From contig CAKSSY010000075.1 in NCBI GenBank assembly GCA_934489945.1, positions 1 through 7,398 of the forward strand: 7,398 nucleotides of DNA, given 5' to 3'. The position numbers and the translations under genes are program-made. The stretch comes from an uncultured Eubacteriales bacterium (lineage in GTDB: Bacteria > Bacillota > Clostridia > Oscillospirales > CAG-272). Each line of letters starts with the position of its first letter. Position 1 is the stretch's first letter. The notes under the pieces are model-generated. The model was not told the origin of the DNA, made no database searches, and saw only the letters and a list, made by a program, of their open reading frames with translations. Shown here in pieces: positions 1 through 5,905 of the stretch.

Positions 1-94
1 TCGTTCTACAGGCAACTCCCCGTCCCACAGACACTTTACGCACAGATCTCTACTCTTATCTTACAATCTTATATTGAGTTTGGAATACGAACAT
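1..94 (-). other. Unassigned transcribed leader, continuing beyond the window
   Basis: Sequence downstream of the promoter at 101-129 shows at least 93 bases with no convincing coding frame. The first part is AT-rich. The part near the edge turns GC-rich on the minus strand (GGGACGGGGAGTTGCC), with no matching C-rich partner inside the window. This could be the 5' part of a structured leader such as a riboswitch, a small RNA gene, or a plain untranslated region. I could not match it to a known class. Confidence 0.4.
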
Positions 95-100
95 AAATTT

Positions 101-129
101 ATTATACTTCTTTTTTTCCGCTTTGTCAA
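101..129 (-). promoter_or_regulatory. Sigma-A promoter firing out of the left edge
   Basis: On the minus strand TTGACA (124-129) and TATAAT (101-106) are 17 bases apart, again a perfect consensus. It lies 19 bases past the GH13 stop and should start transcription near 94, toward position 1. The gene it serves is outside the window. With no hairpin between the GH13 stop and this promoter, read-through from the glycosidase operon is possible. Confidence 0.85.
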
Positions 130-148
130 GACCTTATAACAAATAAAA

Positions 149-1456
149 TTATCCGACACGATAAAAAGAACAACTGAAAGGAAGAATGTCCAAACTGTTT
201 GTGCTGTTCTTTACTTCACCGGTAAGAAGATCTTCCAAACGGGTTTCCCCAAAGGGCAATGACGTGTGAAATAAATTTTCATCGGAATTGACTGCCACAA
301 TCACACACTCATCTCCCCATCGACGTTCAAAAACAAGCTGTTTCGGTTGTACAATCAGATTCCGATAGCCACCATAGCAAAGTGCCTTGTTTTTACGGCG
401 AATCACGGAAAGTCCGGCAATCATCTCCGTCAGAGAATTTACAACTGGAGAAGAAATCGCAGGACGCAGAGCTACATCTCCGTTTCTTTTATCGCCTTCC
501 AGTCCCCACTCGCTTCCGTAATAAATACACGGAACTCCCGGCATGCCGAACAAAAGACCGTATATAGCAGGCAATTCCCTTTTATCCGTGAGTATCGTGG
601 CAATTCTTGTCACATCGTGATTATCCAGGAAGGACAAGAGATGTTTGCCCGTATACAGGCACCACGGCTCCGAACCAAACTGACGATTCAGACTGTAAGA
701 TATTTCAAACATGTTCCCGCAGTTGAAACTGGAATACAATCCCTTATAGCACTCATAATTGGTGACGGAATGACAGGCATTCTGATTCATAAAGCGATTA
801 TAGTCGCCATGAAGTGTTTCGCCAATCAACACAAAATCCGGTTTGATTTCGTTTGCAAGTCTGCGCAGAGCTGACAAAAAATCACCGTCCAAAGAATATG
901 CAACATCCAATCGCAAACCGTCTATTTCGTAGTCACGCACCCATTGTCGTACAGCATCAAACAAATGCGCGCGAAGATCCGGGTGTTGCAGATTCAGCTT
1001 AACAAGCTCATAATGCCCTTCCCACGGCTCATACCAAAAACCGTCATGGTATTCGGTGTCTCCGTTAAAAGAAAGATGAAACCAGTCCTTATACGGACTG
1101 TCCCACTTCTTGCGTCGGACATTCTCAAAAGCCCAAAAGCCGCGACCGACATGATGAAAAACACCGTCAAACAAAACTCTGATGCCTGCTTTATGAAATG
1201 CCGCACAAATTTGTTGCAGGTCCTCTCGTGTGCCGAGTCTTTTATCTACACTGTAATAGTCCCGCGTGTCATACCCATGTGCATCGCTCTCCGCAATCGG
1301 ATTCAAAAGAACGCAGTCAACTCCGAGCTTCCGTATATGTTCCACCCAATCAAGCAGACCAAGAATTCTGTGTTCCTGTATGCCGTCGTTTCGGGACGGT
1401 GCCCCGCACAGACCGAGCGGATAAATCTGATAAACTATCGATTCATCAAACCACAT
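149..1456 (-). CDS. Cytoplasmic GH13 alpha-amylase-family glycoside hydrolase
   Basis: Retaining alpha-glycosidase of 435 residues, without a signal peptide and so probably cytoplasmic, acting on alpha-glucans or maltooligosaccharides. The TIM-barrel motifs are all present: YQIYPLG near the N-terminus (9-15), region I DGVFHH (97-102, His where Asn is common), LVKLNLQHPD (151-160, region V-like), region II GLRLDVA with nucleophile Asp184, region III IGET with acid/base Glu213, and region IV FLDNHD with Asp281. GMPGVPCIYYGSE (304-316) and a short C-terminal beta domain (about 360-435) follow. Start ATG 1456 has AGGATGG 7 bases upstream; translation begins 17 bases after the GH10 stop, so the two are probably co-transcribed. 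The compact size resembles clostridial enzymes usually annotated only as alpha-amylase or alpha-glycosidase. Whether it is an amylase, a maltodextrinase or an alpha-glucosidase cannot be settled here. No evident terminator follows it. Confidence 0.92.
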   Translation of the reverse strand: MWFDESIVYQIYPLGLCGAPSRNDGIQEHRILGLLDWVEHIRKLGVDCVLLNPIAESDAHGYDTRDYYSVDKRLGTREDLQQICAAFHKAGIRVLFDGVFHHVGRGFWAFENVRRKKWDSPYKDWFHLSFNGDTEYHDGFWYEPWEGHYELVKLNLQHPDLRAHLFDAVRQWVRDYEIDGLRLDVAYSLDGDFLSALRRLANEIKPDFVLIGETLHGDYNRFMNQNACHSVTNYECYKGLYSSFNCGNMFEISYSLNRQFGSEPWCLYTGKHLLSFLDNHDVTRIATILTDKRELPAIYGLLFGMPGVPCIYYGSEWGLEGDKRNGDVALRPAISSPVVNSLTEMIAGLSVIRRKNKALCYGGYRNLIVQPKQLVFERRWGDECVIVAVNSDENLFHTSLPFGETRLEDLLTGEVKNSTNSLDILPFSCSFYRVG

Positions 1457-1463
1457 AAATAAA

Positions 1464-1470
1464 CCATCCT
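1464..1470 (-). promoter_or_regulatory. Ribosome binding site of the GH13 gene
   Basis: AGGATGG on the minus strand, 7 bases ahead of ATG 1456 and inside the 17-base gap after the GH10 stop. It rules out the upstream in-frame TTG at 1525, which lies within the GH10 coding sequence. Confidence 0.75.
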
Positions 1471-1473
1471 TTT

Positions 1474-3423
1474 TTACATTTGCGGAATAACAATTGAAAT
1501 TGTGTTTTCCTGTCCCTTGAAGCAATCAACCGCAACCGTTTTTTTCACGCCTTTGGCAATCACTGTAACATAGTATGCACCGTAAAAACCGCGGAAATCC
1601 ACCGAACCAACGGCGTTCGTTCTGCCACTATCCTTCGTCCACCATTTGTTATAAATCAGATCCTGCATTTGGGAAAGGGCTTTACGGGGAGTCCAGTCGC
1701 CGGTAAAACTGACAAACTGATTATTTTCGCCGCCATTCATTCCCCAGTGATAAAATCCGTCCATCTGCTCGATGCTGAATGCCAAAATCATCAGGTCACG
1801 GGTAAAGGACGCCTGAACTTCATCATTGTAAGAAGACAGGGTGTATTCCGTAACCTTCAGTCTTTTTCCATACTTGGCAAGACGACAATAAAAATCGTAA
1901 ATATCATTCATATCTTCGGGAGCGGCATAGTGCGACTGAATTCCGATACCATCATAGTCAACCCCCAGTTCTTTCATGGTATCAAGAAGATCAAACAACG
2001 TCTTCGACGTAATGCAATCGTTATAGTACAGTAACGCATCGGTGCCGCTCTCTCTCGCCGCCCGATACCACTCTGCAATCAATTCTCTGCCATGTATTTT
2101 TTGAGTACGGACATTGTTACAAGCCTCATTCAAAACATCCCACTCCATAATGCGTCCGTCAAAGGCTTTCATTTCTTCCTGAATATGAATATTGATGCGT
2201 TTCATCAGTGCGTCGCGGTCATAATCAAGGGCAGGAAGGTCGGAAGGAATCGAGGTTTCATCCTTCTGTTTTGGAATTCTGTCCCAATAGAGACAATGCC
2301 CGCGAACACGATCAATTCCGGATGCATGAAGGGTATCCAAAATTTTCGTGGGAGTTTCGGAATCCTTTTCAAAACGATTCCACTTGAGATCATTTTGCAT
2401 CACTGCCGCATTGAAATACGTCGTCAGGTTCTTCAACATGGGGGTTTGACGCAAAACATTCGAGTTAATACCGCACCCCCACTCAAATTCATGCTCAAAC
2501 ATTTCCAGATCCACTTTGGCATCCGGAATCGGCTTTCCGTTACTGTCGGTTACAATAATCCGGATATCCCCCTTACGAATCTCTTCGATACGGGCAAAGG
2601 CTTCCTTACGCCAAACGGCATCCTTTTCCAGATAATCCAATCGGATATGGTTGGGCATCGATTTAAAATCAACAATATCGGGATCGTATTCAGTTACAGT
2701 AAATCCGCCAATCTCCAATTCCTGCACATCGTATCCGAGACGAATGTTCAGATTTTGATAAATTTTGCTGTACGGTGTCGAAATATAATAACACTGCCAC
2801 TCTTCCGTGCCCTGAACCACTTCCGAAATCAGTTTGTTATATGTCCCGTCCGATCCGTTTTTTTCAATCACAATCCCGATTTCCGCCTTAGCGCAATTTA
2901 CAGAGCGCAACCAAAAAGATATGAGAAGATTGGCATTCTCCTTTGCGATATTGGCAAGAGAGGCTTCCTTCCCGAAATTGAATTGAAAATGATACGGAAG
3001 ATCCGGACGTTTGGTAACCGAAACATGAAGTGCTTTGTCAAACGGAAAACCGCACTCTCCAAGAAAAACCTCCCGGGTGACACCGTATTCGCTTTTTCGA
3101 TTTTTTCCCTTCTCTATGAACAGATCGGAATCTATTATAATCTTTCCATCCGGCAATGACTCCAGCTTTTCTTCATTTGTTTCTTCCATGTTGGTATAAA
3201 AAGTTAAATCGTCATAGGTATTGCCCATGTTGAATTCCTTTGGTCTGCCTTCTCGGTCATGAAGAGTAGACCGATTTTCGCTCAATTCGACAACATACGT
3301 GTCATCATAAACGTTCCACGGCATATTGGTTTCTCCCTCCGTTTCTCCGGACTCTCCACAAGCAAAAAAAGACACACCCGACAAAACAAGTATCAGAATT
3401 GCAAGTCCCCATTGTCTTTTCAT
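1474..3423 (-). CDS. Surface lipoprotein with GH10 (endo-xylanase family) catalytic domain
   Basis: Predicted exported, lipid-anchored glycoside hydrolase of 649 residues. Residues 1-22 form a lipoprotein signal: MKRQW, a hydrophobic stretch, then SFFAC with Cys22 as the likely lipidated residue (Phe at -3 is less typical). An acidic linker (GESGETEGET) follows. Residues about 70-250 look like a beta-sandwich carbohydrate-binding-like region (NLNIRLGYDVQELEIGGFTV), though no CBM family can be named. Residues 275-318 are the KGDIRIIVTDSNGKPIPDAKV lead-in often seen before bacterial GH10 domains. The GH10 barrel spans about 319-590: NDLKW (344-348), RGHCLYW (374-380), WDVLNE with acid/base Glu433, and KVTEYT with nucleophile Glu526. 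A short beta-rich tail ends the protein. Changes from usual xylanases are Gln343 for Glu, Asp381 for the His after the conserved Trp, and TEYT for TELD. It is probably an active retaining glycosidase on xylan or a related beta-glycan; the substrate is uncertain. Confidence 0.88.
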   Translation of the reverse strand: MKRQWGLAILILVLSGVSFFACGESGETEGETNMPWNVYDDTYVVELSENRSTLHDREGRPKEFNMGNTYDDLTFYTNMEETNEEKLESLPDGKIIIDSDLFIEKGKNRKSEYGVTREVFLGECGFPFDKALHVSVTKRPDLPYHFQFNFGKEASLANIAKENANLLISFWLRSVNCAKAEIGIVIEKNGSDGTYNKLISEVVQGTEEWQCYYISTPYSKIYQNLNIRLGYDVQELEIGGFTVTEYDPDIVDFKSMPNHIRLDYLEKDAVWRKEAFARIEEIRKGDIRIIVTDSNGKPIPDAKVDLEMFEHEFEWGCGINSNVLRQTPMLKNLTTYFNAAVMQNDLKWNRFEKDSETPTKILDTLHASGIDRVRGHCLYWDRIPKQKDETSIPSDLPALDYDRDALMKRINIHIQEEMKAFDGRIMEWDVLNEACNNVRTQKIHGRELIAEWYRAARESGTDALLYYNDCITSKTLFDLLDTMKELGVDYDGIGIQSHYAAPEDMNDIYDFYCRLAKYGKRLKVTEYTLSSYNDEVQASFTRDLMILAFSIEQMDGFYHWGMNGGENNQFVSFTGDWTPRKALSQMQDLIYNKWWTKDSGRTNAVGSVDFRGFYGAYYVTVIAKGVKKTVAVDCFKGQENTISIVIPQM

Positions 3424-3430
3424 ACAAATT

Positions 3431-3436
3431 CCTTCT
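3431..3436 (-). promoter_or_regulatory. Ribosome binding site of the GH10 gene
   Basis: AGAAGG on the minus strand, 7 bases ahead of ATG 3423. It fixes the start just before the signal peptide; the longer in-frame opening back to a TTG at 3540 would cross the promoter and terminator. Confidence 0.8.
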
Positions 3437-3454
3437 CTTGAAAGCATTTTTTTC

Positions 3455-3483
3455 ATTATATCATGGAAAACAAGGCTTGTCAA
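3455..3483 (-). promoter_or_regulatory. Sigma-A promoter of the GH10-GH13 operon
   Basis: On the minus strand TTGACA (3478-3483) and TATAAT (3455-3460) are separated by exactly 17 bases, a perfect match to the housekeeping consensus. Transcription should start near 3448, giving a leader of about 25 bases before ATG 3423. The promoter begins 27 bases past the upstream terminator's T-run. No clear operator repeat or catabolite-response site was identified between promoter and gene. Confidence 0.9.
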
Positions 3484-3510
3484 GCAATCACTCCATCCCG
3501 GAATCCCTCC

Positions 3511-3537
3511 AAAAAAGGACGGGGATATCCCCGTCCT
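3511..3537 (-). terminator. Rho-independent terminator of the ior-ligase-ACT operon
   Basis: A perfect 22-base inverted repeat (3516-3537; half-site AGGACGGGGAT) forms a GC-rich stem that can fold back with a small ATAT loop. On the minus strand it is followed directly by six T (3511-3516, sharing one base with the stem). It lies 7 bases after the TGA stop of the ACT gene. There is no T-run on the plus-strand side, so it acts in the minus direction only. It separates the aryl-acid operon from the glycosidase operon. Confidence 0.93.
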
Positions 3538-3543
3538 CAAAAC

Positions 3544-3978
3544 TCAAACTTTGCGGTACAAATTCTCCGCATGGATCACAGCAATCCCATTCTCACTCAA
3601 AATCTTTTCCGCTTCCGGCAGATCATTTACCTTCATTACCACGACCGCCTTATCATCATTTTTGCCCGTGAAAGCGTACATATACTCCACCGAAATATCC
3701 TTGCTACTGAGAAAACGAAGAATTTCAGCCAAAGAACCGGGTGTATCGTCCATTACGACCGCCAGCACATCTGCCGCCTTGGAAATGACTCCTTCCTCAC
3801 GAAGAACCTGCTGTGCAACATCCGGCTTATCCACAATCACCCGCAAAATGCCAAAATCGGTTGTATCCGCAAGGGAAAGTGCACAAATATCAACATTTTT
3901 GGCGGAAAGTGCCGCAAGAATCGCAGCAAGTCTCCCCTTTTTGTTTTCCACAAAAACAGAAAGCTGTTTTACAAACAT
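3544..3978 (-). CDS. Tandem ACT-domain protein (putative amino-acid sensor)
   Basis: Small cytoplasmic protein of 144 residues made only of two ACT domains, with no catalytic or DNA-binding part. ACT1 spans about residues 3-67 (KQLSVFVENKKGRLAAILAA, then ILRVIV). ACT2 spans about 70-140 (LAVVMDDTPGSLAEILRFL, then KAVVVMKV). Each shows the ACT beta-alpha-beta start, with a Gly (KKGRL; TPGSL) at the turn into the first helix where amino-acid ligands usually bind. The start is ATG 3978 with AAGGAGG 8 bases upstream; the TTG at 4011 lies inside the ligase gene. It begins 13 bases after the ligase stop and is the last gene before the terminator. Stand-alone ACT pairs of this size are known beside PaaK-type ligases and IorAB. 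A role in sensing an aromatic amino acid or controlling the ligase is plausible, but rests on context. Confidence 0.88.
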   Translation of the reverse strand: MFVKQLSVFVENKKGRLAAILAALSAKNVDICALSLADTTDFGILRVIVDKPDVAQQVLREEGVISKAADVLAVVMDDTPGSLAEILRFLSSKDISVEYMYAFTGKNDDKAVVVMKVNDLPEAEKILSENGIAVIHAENLYRKV

Positions 3979-3986
3979 AACCTTTT

Positions 3987-3993
3987 CCTCCTT
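3987..3993 (-). promoter_or_regulatory. Ribosome binding site of the ACT-domain gene
   Basis: AAGGAGG on the minus strand, overlapping the TAA stop of the ligase gene and 8 bases before ATG 3978. It is a near-perfect Shine-Dalgarno sequence and sets the start of the 144-residue protein. Confidence 0.88.
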
Positions 3994-5299
3994 ACAGTTT
4001 GCGCTTATCAATTACCCGCTTGGCTTTTCCTTCACTGCGTGCAATCGACTTCGGGTTGACCAAATGAACTTTTGCACCGATTCCGACGACGGAACGGATC
4101 TGCTCGGTAATCTTCCTCTCAGTTGCCTCAATGGATTTAACATCATCCGCGAAAAGTGTCTCGTTCATCTCCACAAGAACCTCAAAGGTATCGGTATTGT
4201 TAATACGATCCACCACAATCTGATAGTTCGGTGTGATACCTGCCTCACCTCCAAGACGAATCAAGACTTCCTCGATCTGCGACGGGAACACATTGACACC
4301 TCGGATAATCAACATATCATCGCTTCTGCCTGTCGGCTTCGCCATCCGAATATGCGTTCTGCCGCAACGGCACGGCTCGGCATTCAGCGAACAAATATCC
4401 CTGGTACGATAACGAATCAGCGGAAACCCCTCTTTCGTCAATGTGGTAAATACGAGTTCCCCTTTAGAACCATACGGAAGAACCTCTTCCGTATCCGGAT
4501 CAATAATCTCCGGAATAAACATATCCTCCCAAACGTGCATCCCCGCACGATATTCACATTCGCATGCAACACCGGGCCCCATTATTTCGGACAGTCCGTA
4601 AATATCGTATGCCTTCACCGACAATTCCGATTCAATTTTACCACGCATTTCCTCCGTCCATGGTTCGGCACCGAGAACCGCCGCCTTCAGTTTGAGCTGG
4701 TTCTTCACTCCCATCTCGTTGATTGCCTCGGAAAGATACAGGGCATACGAAGGTGTACAGAACAGAACCGTAGTGCCGAAATCAATCATGGTCTGGATCT
4801 GCATTTGAGTATTGCCGGTTGAAATCGGAATTACGGTTGCCCCTGCCCTCTCGGCACCGGCGTGTGCACCGAGACCGCCGGTAAAAAGACCGTATCCAAA
4901 CGAAATCTGAGCAAAAGCATTGTCCGTTTGCCCAATAGCATACATCATTCTGGCAATAGAATCCGCCCATAAATCAAGATCGTTTTTGGTGTAACCGACC
5001 ACGATTTTCTTCCCTGTCGTTCCCGAAGACGCATGAACACGGACAATATCCTTCATCGGAACCGCAAACAATCCGTAAGGATAGTAGTCACGAAGATCCT
5101 GTTTGTAGGAAAACGGCAATTTCGGCAAATCTTCAACACCCTTAATATCATCGGGTTTCAATCCCAACGCATCCATTCGTTGACGAAAAAGCTGCACATT
5201 GTCGTACATCCGTTTCACCTGCCACACCAGCCGCTCGCTCTGCAATTGACGAAGTTGCTCACGCGGCATACATTCTGTTTTTTCCTGATAATATGCCAT
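3992..5299 (-). CDS. paaK: Phenylacetate-CoA ligase family (arylacetate-CoA ligase, AMP-forming)
   Basis: Adenylate-forming ligase that activates an arylacetate (phenylacetate, indoleacetate or hydroxyphenylacetate) with ATP and CoA to give aryl-acetyl-CoA, AMP and PPi; cytoplasmic. It has 435 residues, the usual PaaK length. Motifs in order: the phosphate-binding loop SSGTTGKK (91-98), YDIYGLSE (231-238, the DxYGxxE adenylation motif), RYRTRD (296-301), GRSDDMLIIRGVNVFPSQIE (324-343, hinge and C-terminal domain), and SEGKAKR (422-428) with the C-terminal lysines. CRCGRTH fits the PaaK Cys/His-containing stretch. The start is ATG 5299, because GGAAGGG lies 5 bases upstream and family proteins begin at this point (MAYYQ...MPREQL). 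The ATG at 5320 has no ribosome binding site. Sitting between iorB and an ACT-domain gene, its acyl group is most likely the one IorAB handles. Family assignment is firm; substrate is inferred. The paaK symbol is by family, and the aerobic phenylacetate-degradation genes are not seen here. Confidence 0.93.
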   Translation of the reverse strand: MAYYQEKTECMPREQLRQLQSERLVWQVKRMYDNVQLFRQRMDALGLKPDDIKGVEDLPKLPFSYKQDLRDYYPYGLFAVPMKDIVRVHASSGTTGKKIVVGYTKNDLDLWADSIARMMYAIGQTDNAFAQISFGYGLFTGGLGAHAGAERAGATVIPISTGNTQMQIQTMIDFGTTVLFCTPSYALYLSEAINEMGVKNQLKLKAAVLGAEPWTEEMRGKIESELSVKAYDIYGLSEIMGPGVACECEYRAGMHVWEDMFIPEIIDPDTEEVLPYGSKGELVFTTLTKEGFPLIRYRTRDICSLNAEPCRCGRTHIRMAKPTGRSDDMLIIRGVNVFPSQIEEVLIRLGGEAGITPNYQIVVDRINNTDTFEVLVEMNETLFADDVKSIEATERKITEQIRSVVGIGAKVHLVNPKSIARSEGKAKRVIDKRKL

Positions 5300-5304
5300 T
5301 TTTA

Positions 5305-5311
5305 CCCTTCC
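5305..5311 (-). promoter_or_regulatory. Ribosome binding site of the CoA ligase gene
   Basis: GGAAGGG on the minus strand, 5 bases ahead of ATG 5299. It supports this start over the ATG at 5320, which is preceded by AT-rich sequence without a Shine-Dalgarno match. Confidence 0.75.
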
Positions 5312-5322
5312 ATATTCCATTA

Positions 5323-5892
5323 TTATTGATAGTGATAGCCAAGATCAAACGCCTTAAGATTAGACTCCAAAAATTTTTCGGGAGTTGTTGTCTGAATGGT
5401 CCTGATCCATTTTTCATACGCAATATCCGTTTTTTTTGCCATCAGTCCGATGAGAACCACATTCACCGCCCTGCTGTTCCCCGCCTCATTGGCAAGAGAA
5501 AGCGCATCTACGCAAGTAAGATGAATTTTTTTACTCATTTTTTCTTTAATATGTTCGGGATATTGCGCGGCACCGGTAATTACCGGCATAGGAGAAATCT
5601 CTTGCGAGTTAGCAATTATCTTGCCTCCCTCTTTCAGATAAGGCATAGAACGATATGCCTCCAGCATCTCAAACGCCAAAATAATATCCGCCTCTCCTTT
5701 TCCGATGATCGGAGAATACACCTTTTCTCCGTATTTGACATAAGTCACAACACTGCCCCCGCGCTGACTCATACCATGAACCTCGGATACTTTTACATCA
5801 TATCCCTCTCCGATTACGGTATTACCGAGAATCCGGCTGGCGAGAAGTGTTCCCTGACCTCCCACACCGACAATCATAATACTTTTTGTCAT
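5323..5892 (-). CDS. iorB: Indolepyruvate:ferredoxin oxidoreductase, beta subunit
   Basis: Small subunit of the IorAB complex, equivalent to the gamma domain of pyruvate:ferredoxin oxidoreductase; it completes the 2-oxoacid oxidoreductase and is thought to contribute to CoA handling. The product is 189 residues, normal for the family (about 190-200). The N-terminus carries the Rossmann-like glycine motif GVGGQG at residues 9-14, followed by the conserved EVHGMSQRGGSV segment. The chosen start is the ATG at 5892, because GGAGG at 5901-5905 sits 8 bases ahead of it. The in-frame GTG at 5901 overlaps that Shine-Dalgarno sequence and has none of its own. The gene follows iorA by 13 bases and precedes the CoA ligase by 23, so all are probably co-transcribed and the two subunits made in step. 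No truncation or missing motif is seen. Confidence 0.95.
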   Translation of the reverse strand: MTKSIMIVGVGGQGTLLASRILGNTVIGEGYDVKVSEVHGMSQRGGSVVTYVKYGEKVYSPIIGKGEADIILAFEMLEAYRSMPYLKEGGKIIANSQEISPMPVITGAAQYPEHIKEKMSKKIHLTCVDALSLANEAGNSRAVNVVLIGLMAKKTDIAYEKWIRTIQTTTPEKFLESNLKAFDLGYHYQ

Positions 5893-5900
5893 TTTCCGCA

Positions 5901-5905
5901 CCTCC
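5901..5905 (-). promoter_or_regulatory. Ribosome binding site of iorB
   Basis: GGAGG on the minus strand, immediately after the iorA stop codon and 8 bases before ATG 5892. It decides the iorB start against the upstream GTG. Confidence 0.85.

Noticed and set aside
1..60. Lysine or manganese (yybP-ykoY) riboswitch at the left edge
   Set aside because: Short stretches such as GGGGAG and GTGCG recall these classes, but the order and spacing of conserved elements do not fit and the rest lies outside the window.
59..94. Tiny minus-strand frame starting at ATG 94 (12 codons)
   Set aside because: The ATG coincides with the predicted transcription start, with no room for a ribosome binding site, and the product is too short to assess.
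1457..1525. N-terminal extension of the GH13 gene to a TTG at 1525
   Set aside because: It overlaps the end of the GH10 gene and lacks a ribosome binding site. ATG 1456 has one and matches where family members begin (MWF...YQIYPLG).
2092..3159. Plus-strand open frame of 355 codons
   Set aside because: It lies antisense inside the GH10 lipoprotein gene, whose catalytic motifs and signal peptide are clear. No family features are seen in the plus-strand product.
3424..3540. N-terminal extension of the GH10 gene to a TTG at 3540
   Set aside because: The extension would translate the terminator hairpin and the promoter. ATG 3423 has a ribosome binding site and is followed at once by a lipoprotein signal.
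3326..4822. Long plus-strand open frame (498 codons)
   Set aside because: It runs antisense through the GH10 start, promoter, terminator, ACT gene and most of the ligase, all with clear family motifs on the minus strand. Its product shows no recognisable domain, so it is a shadow.
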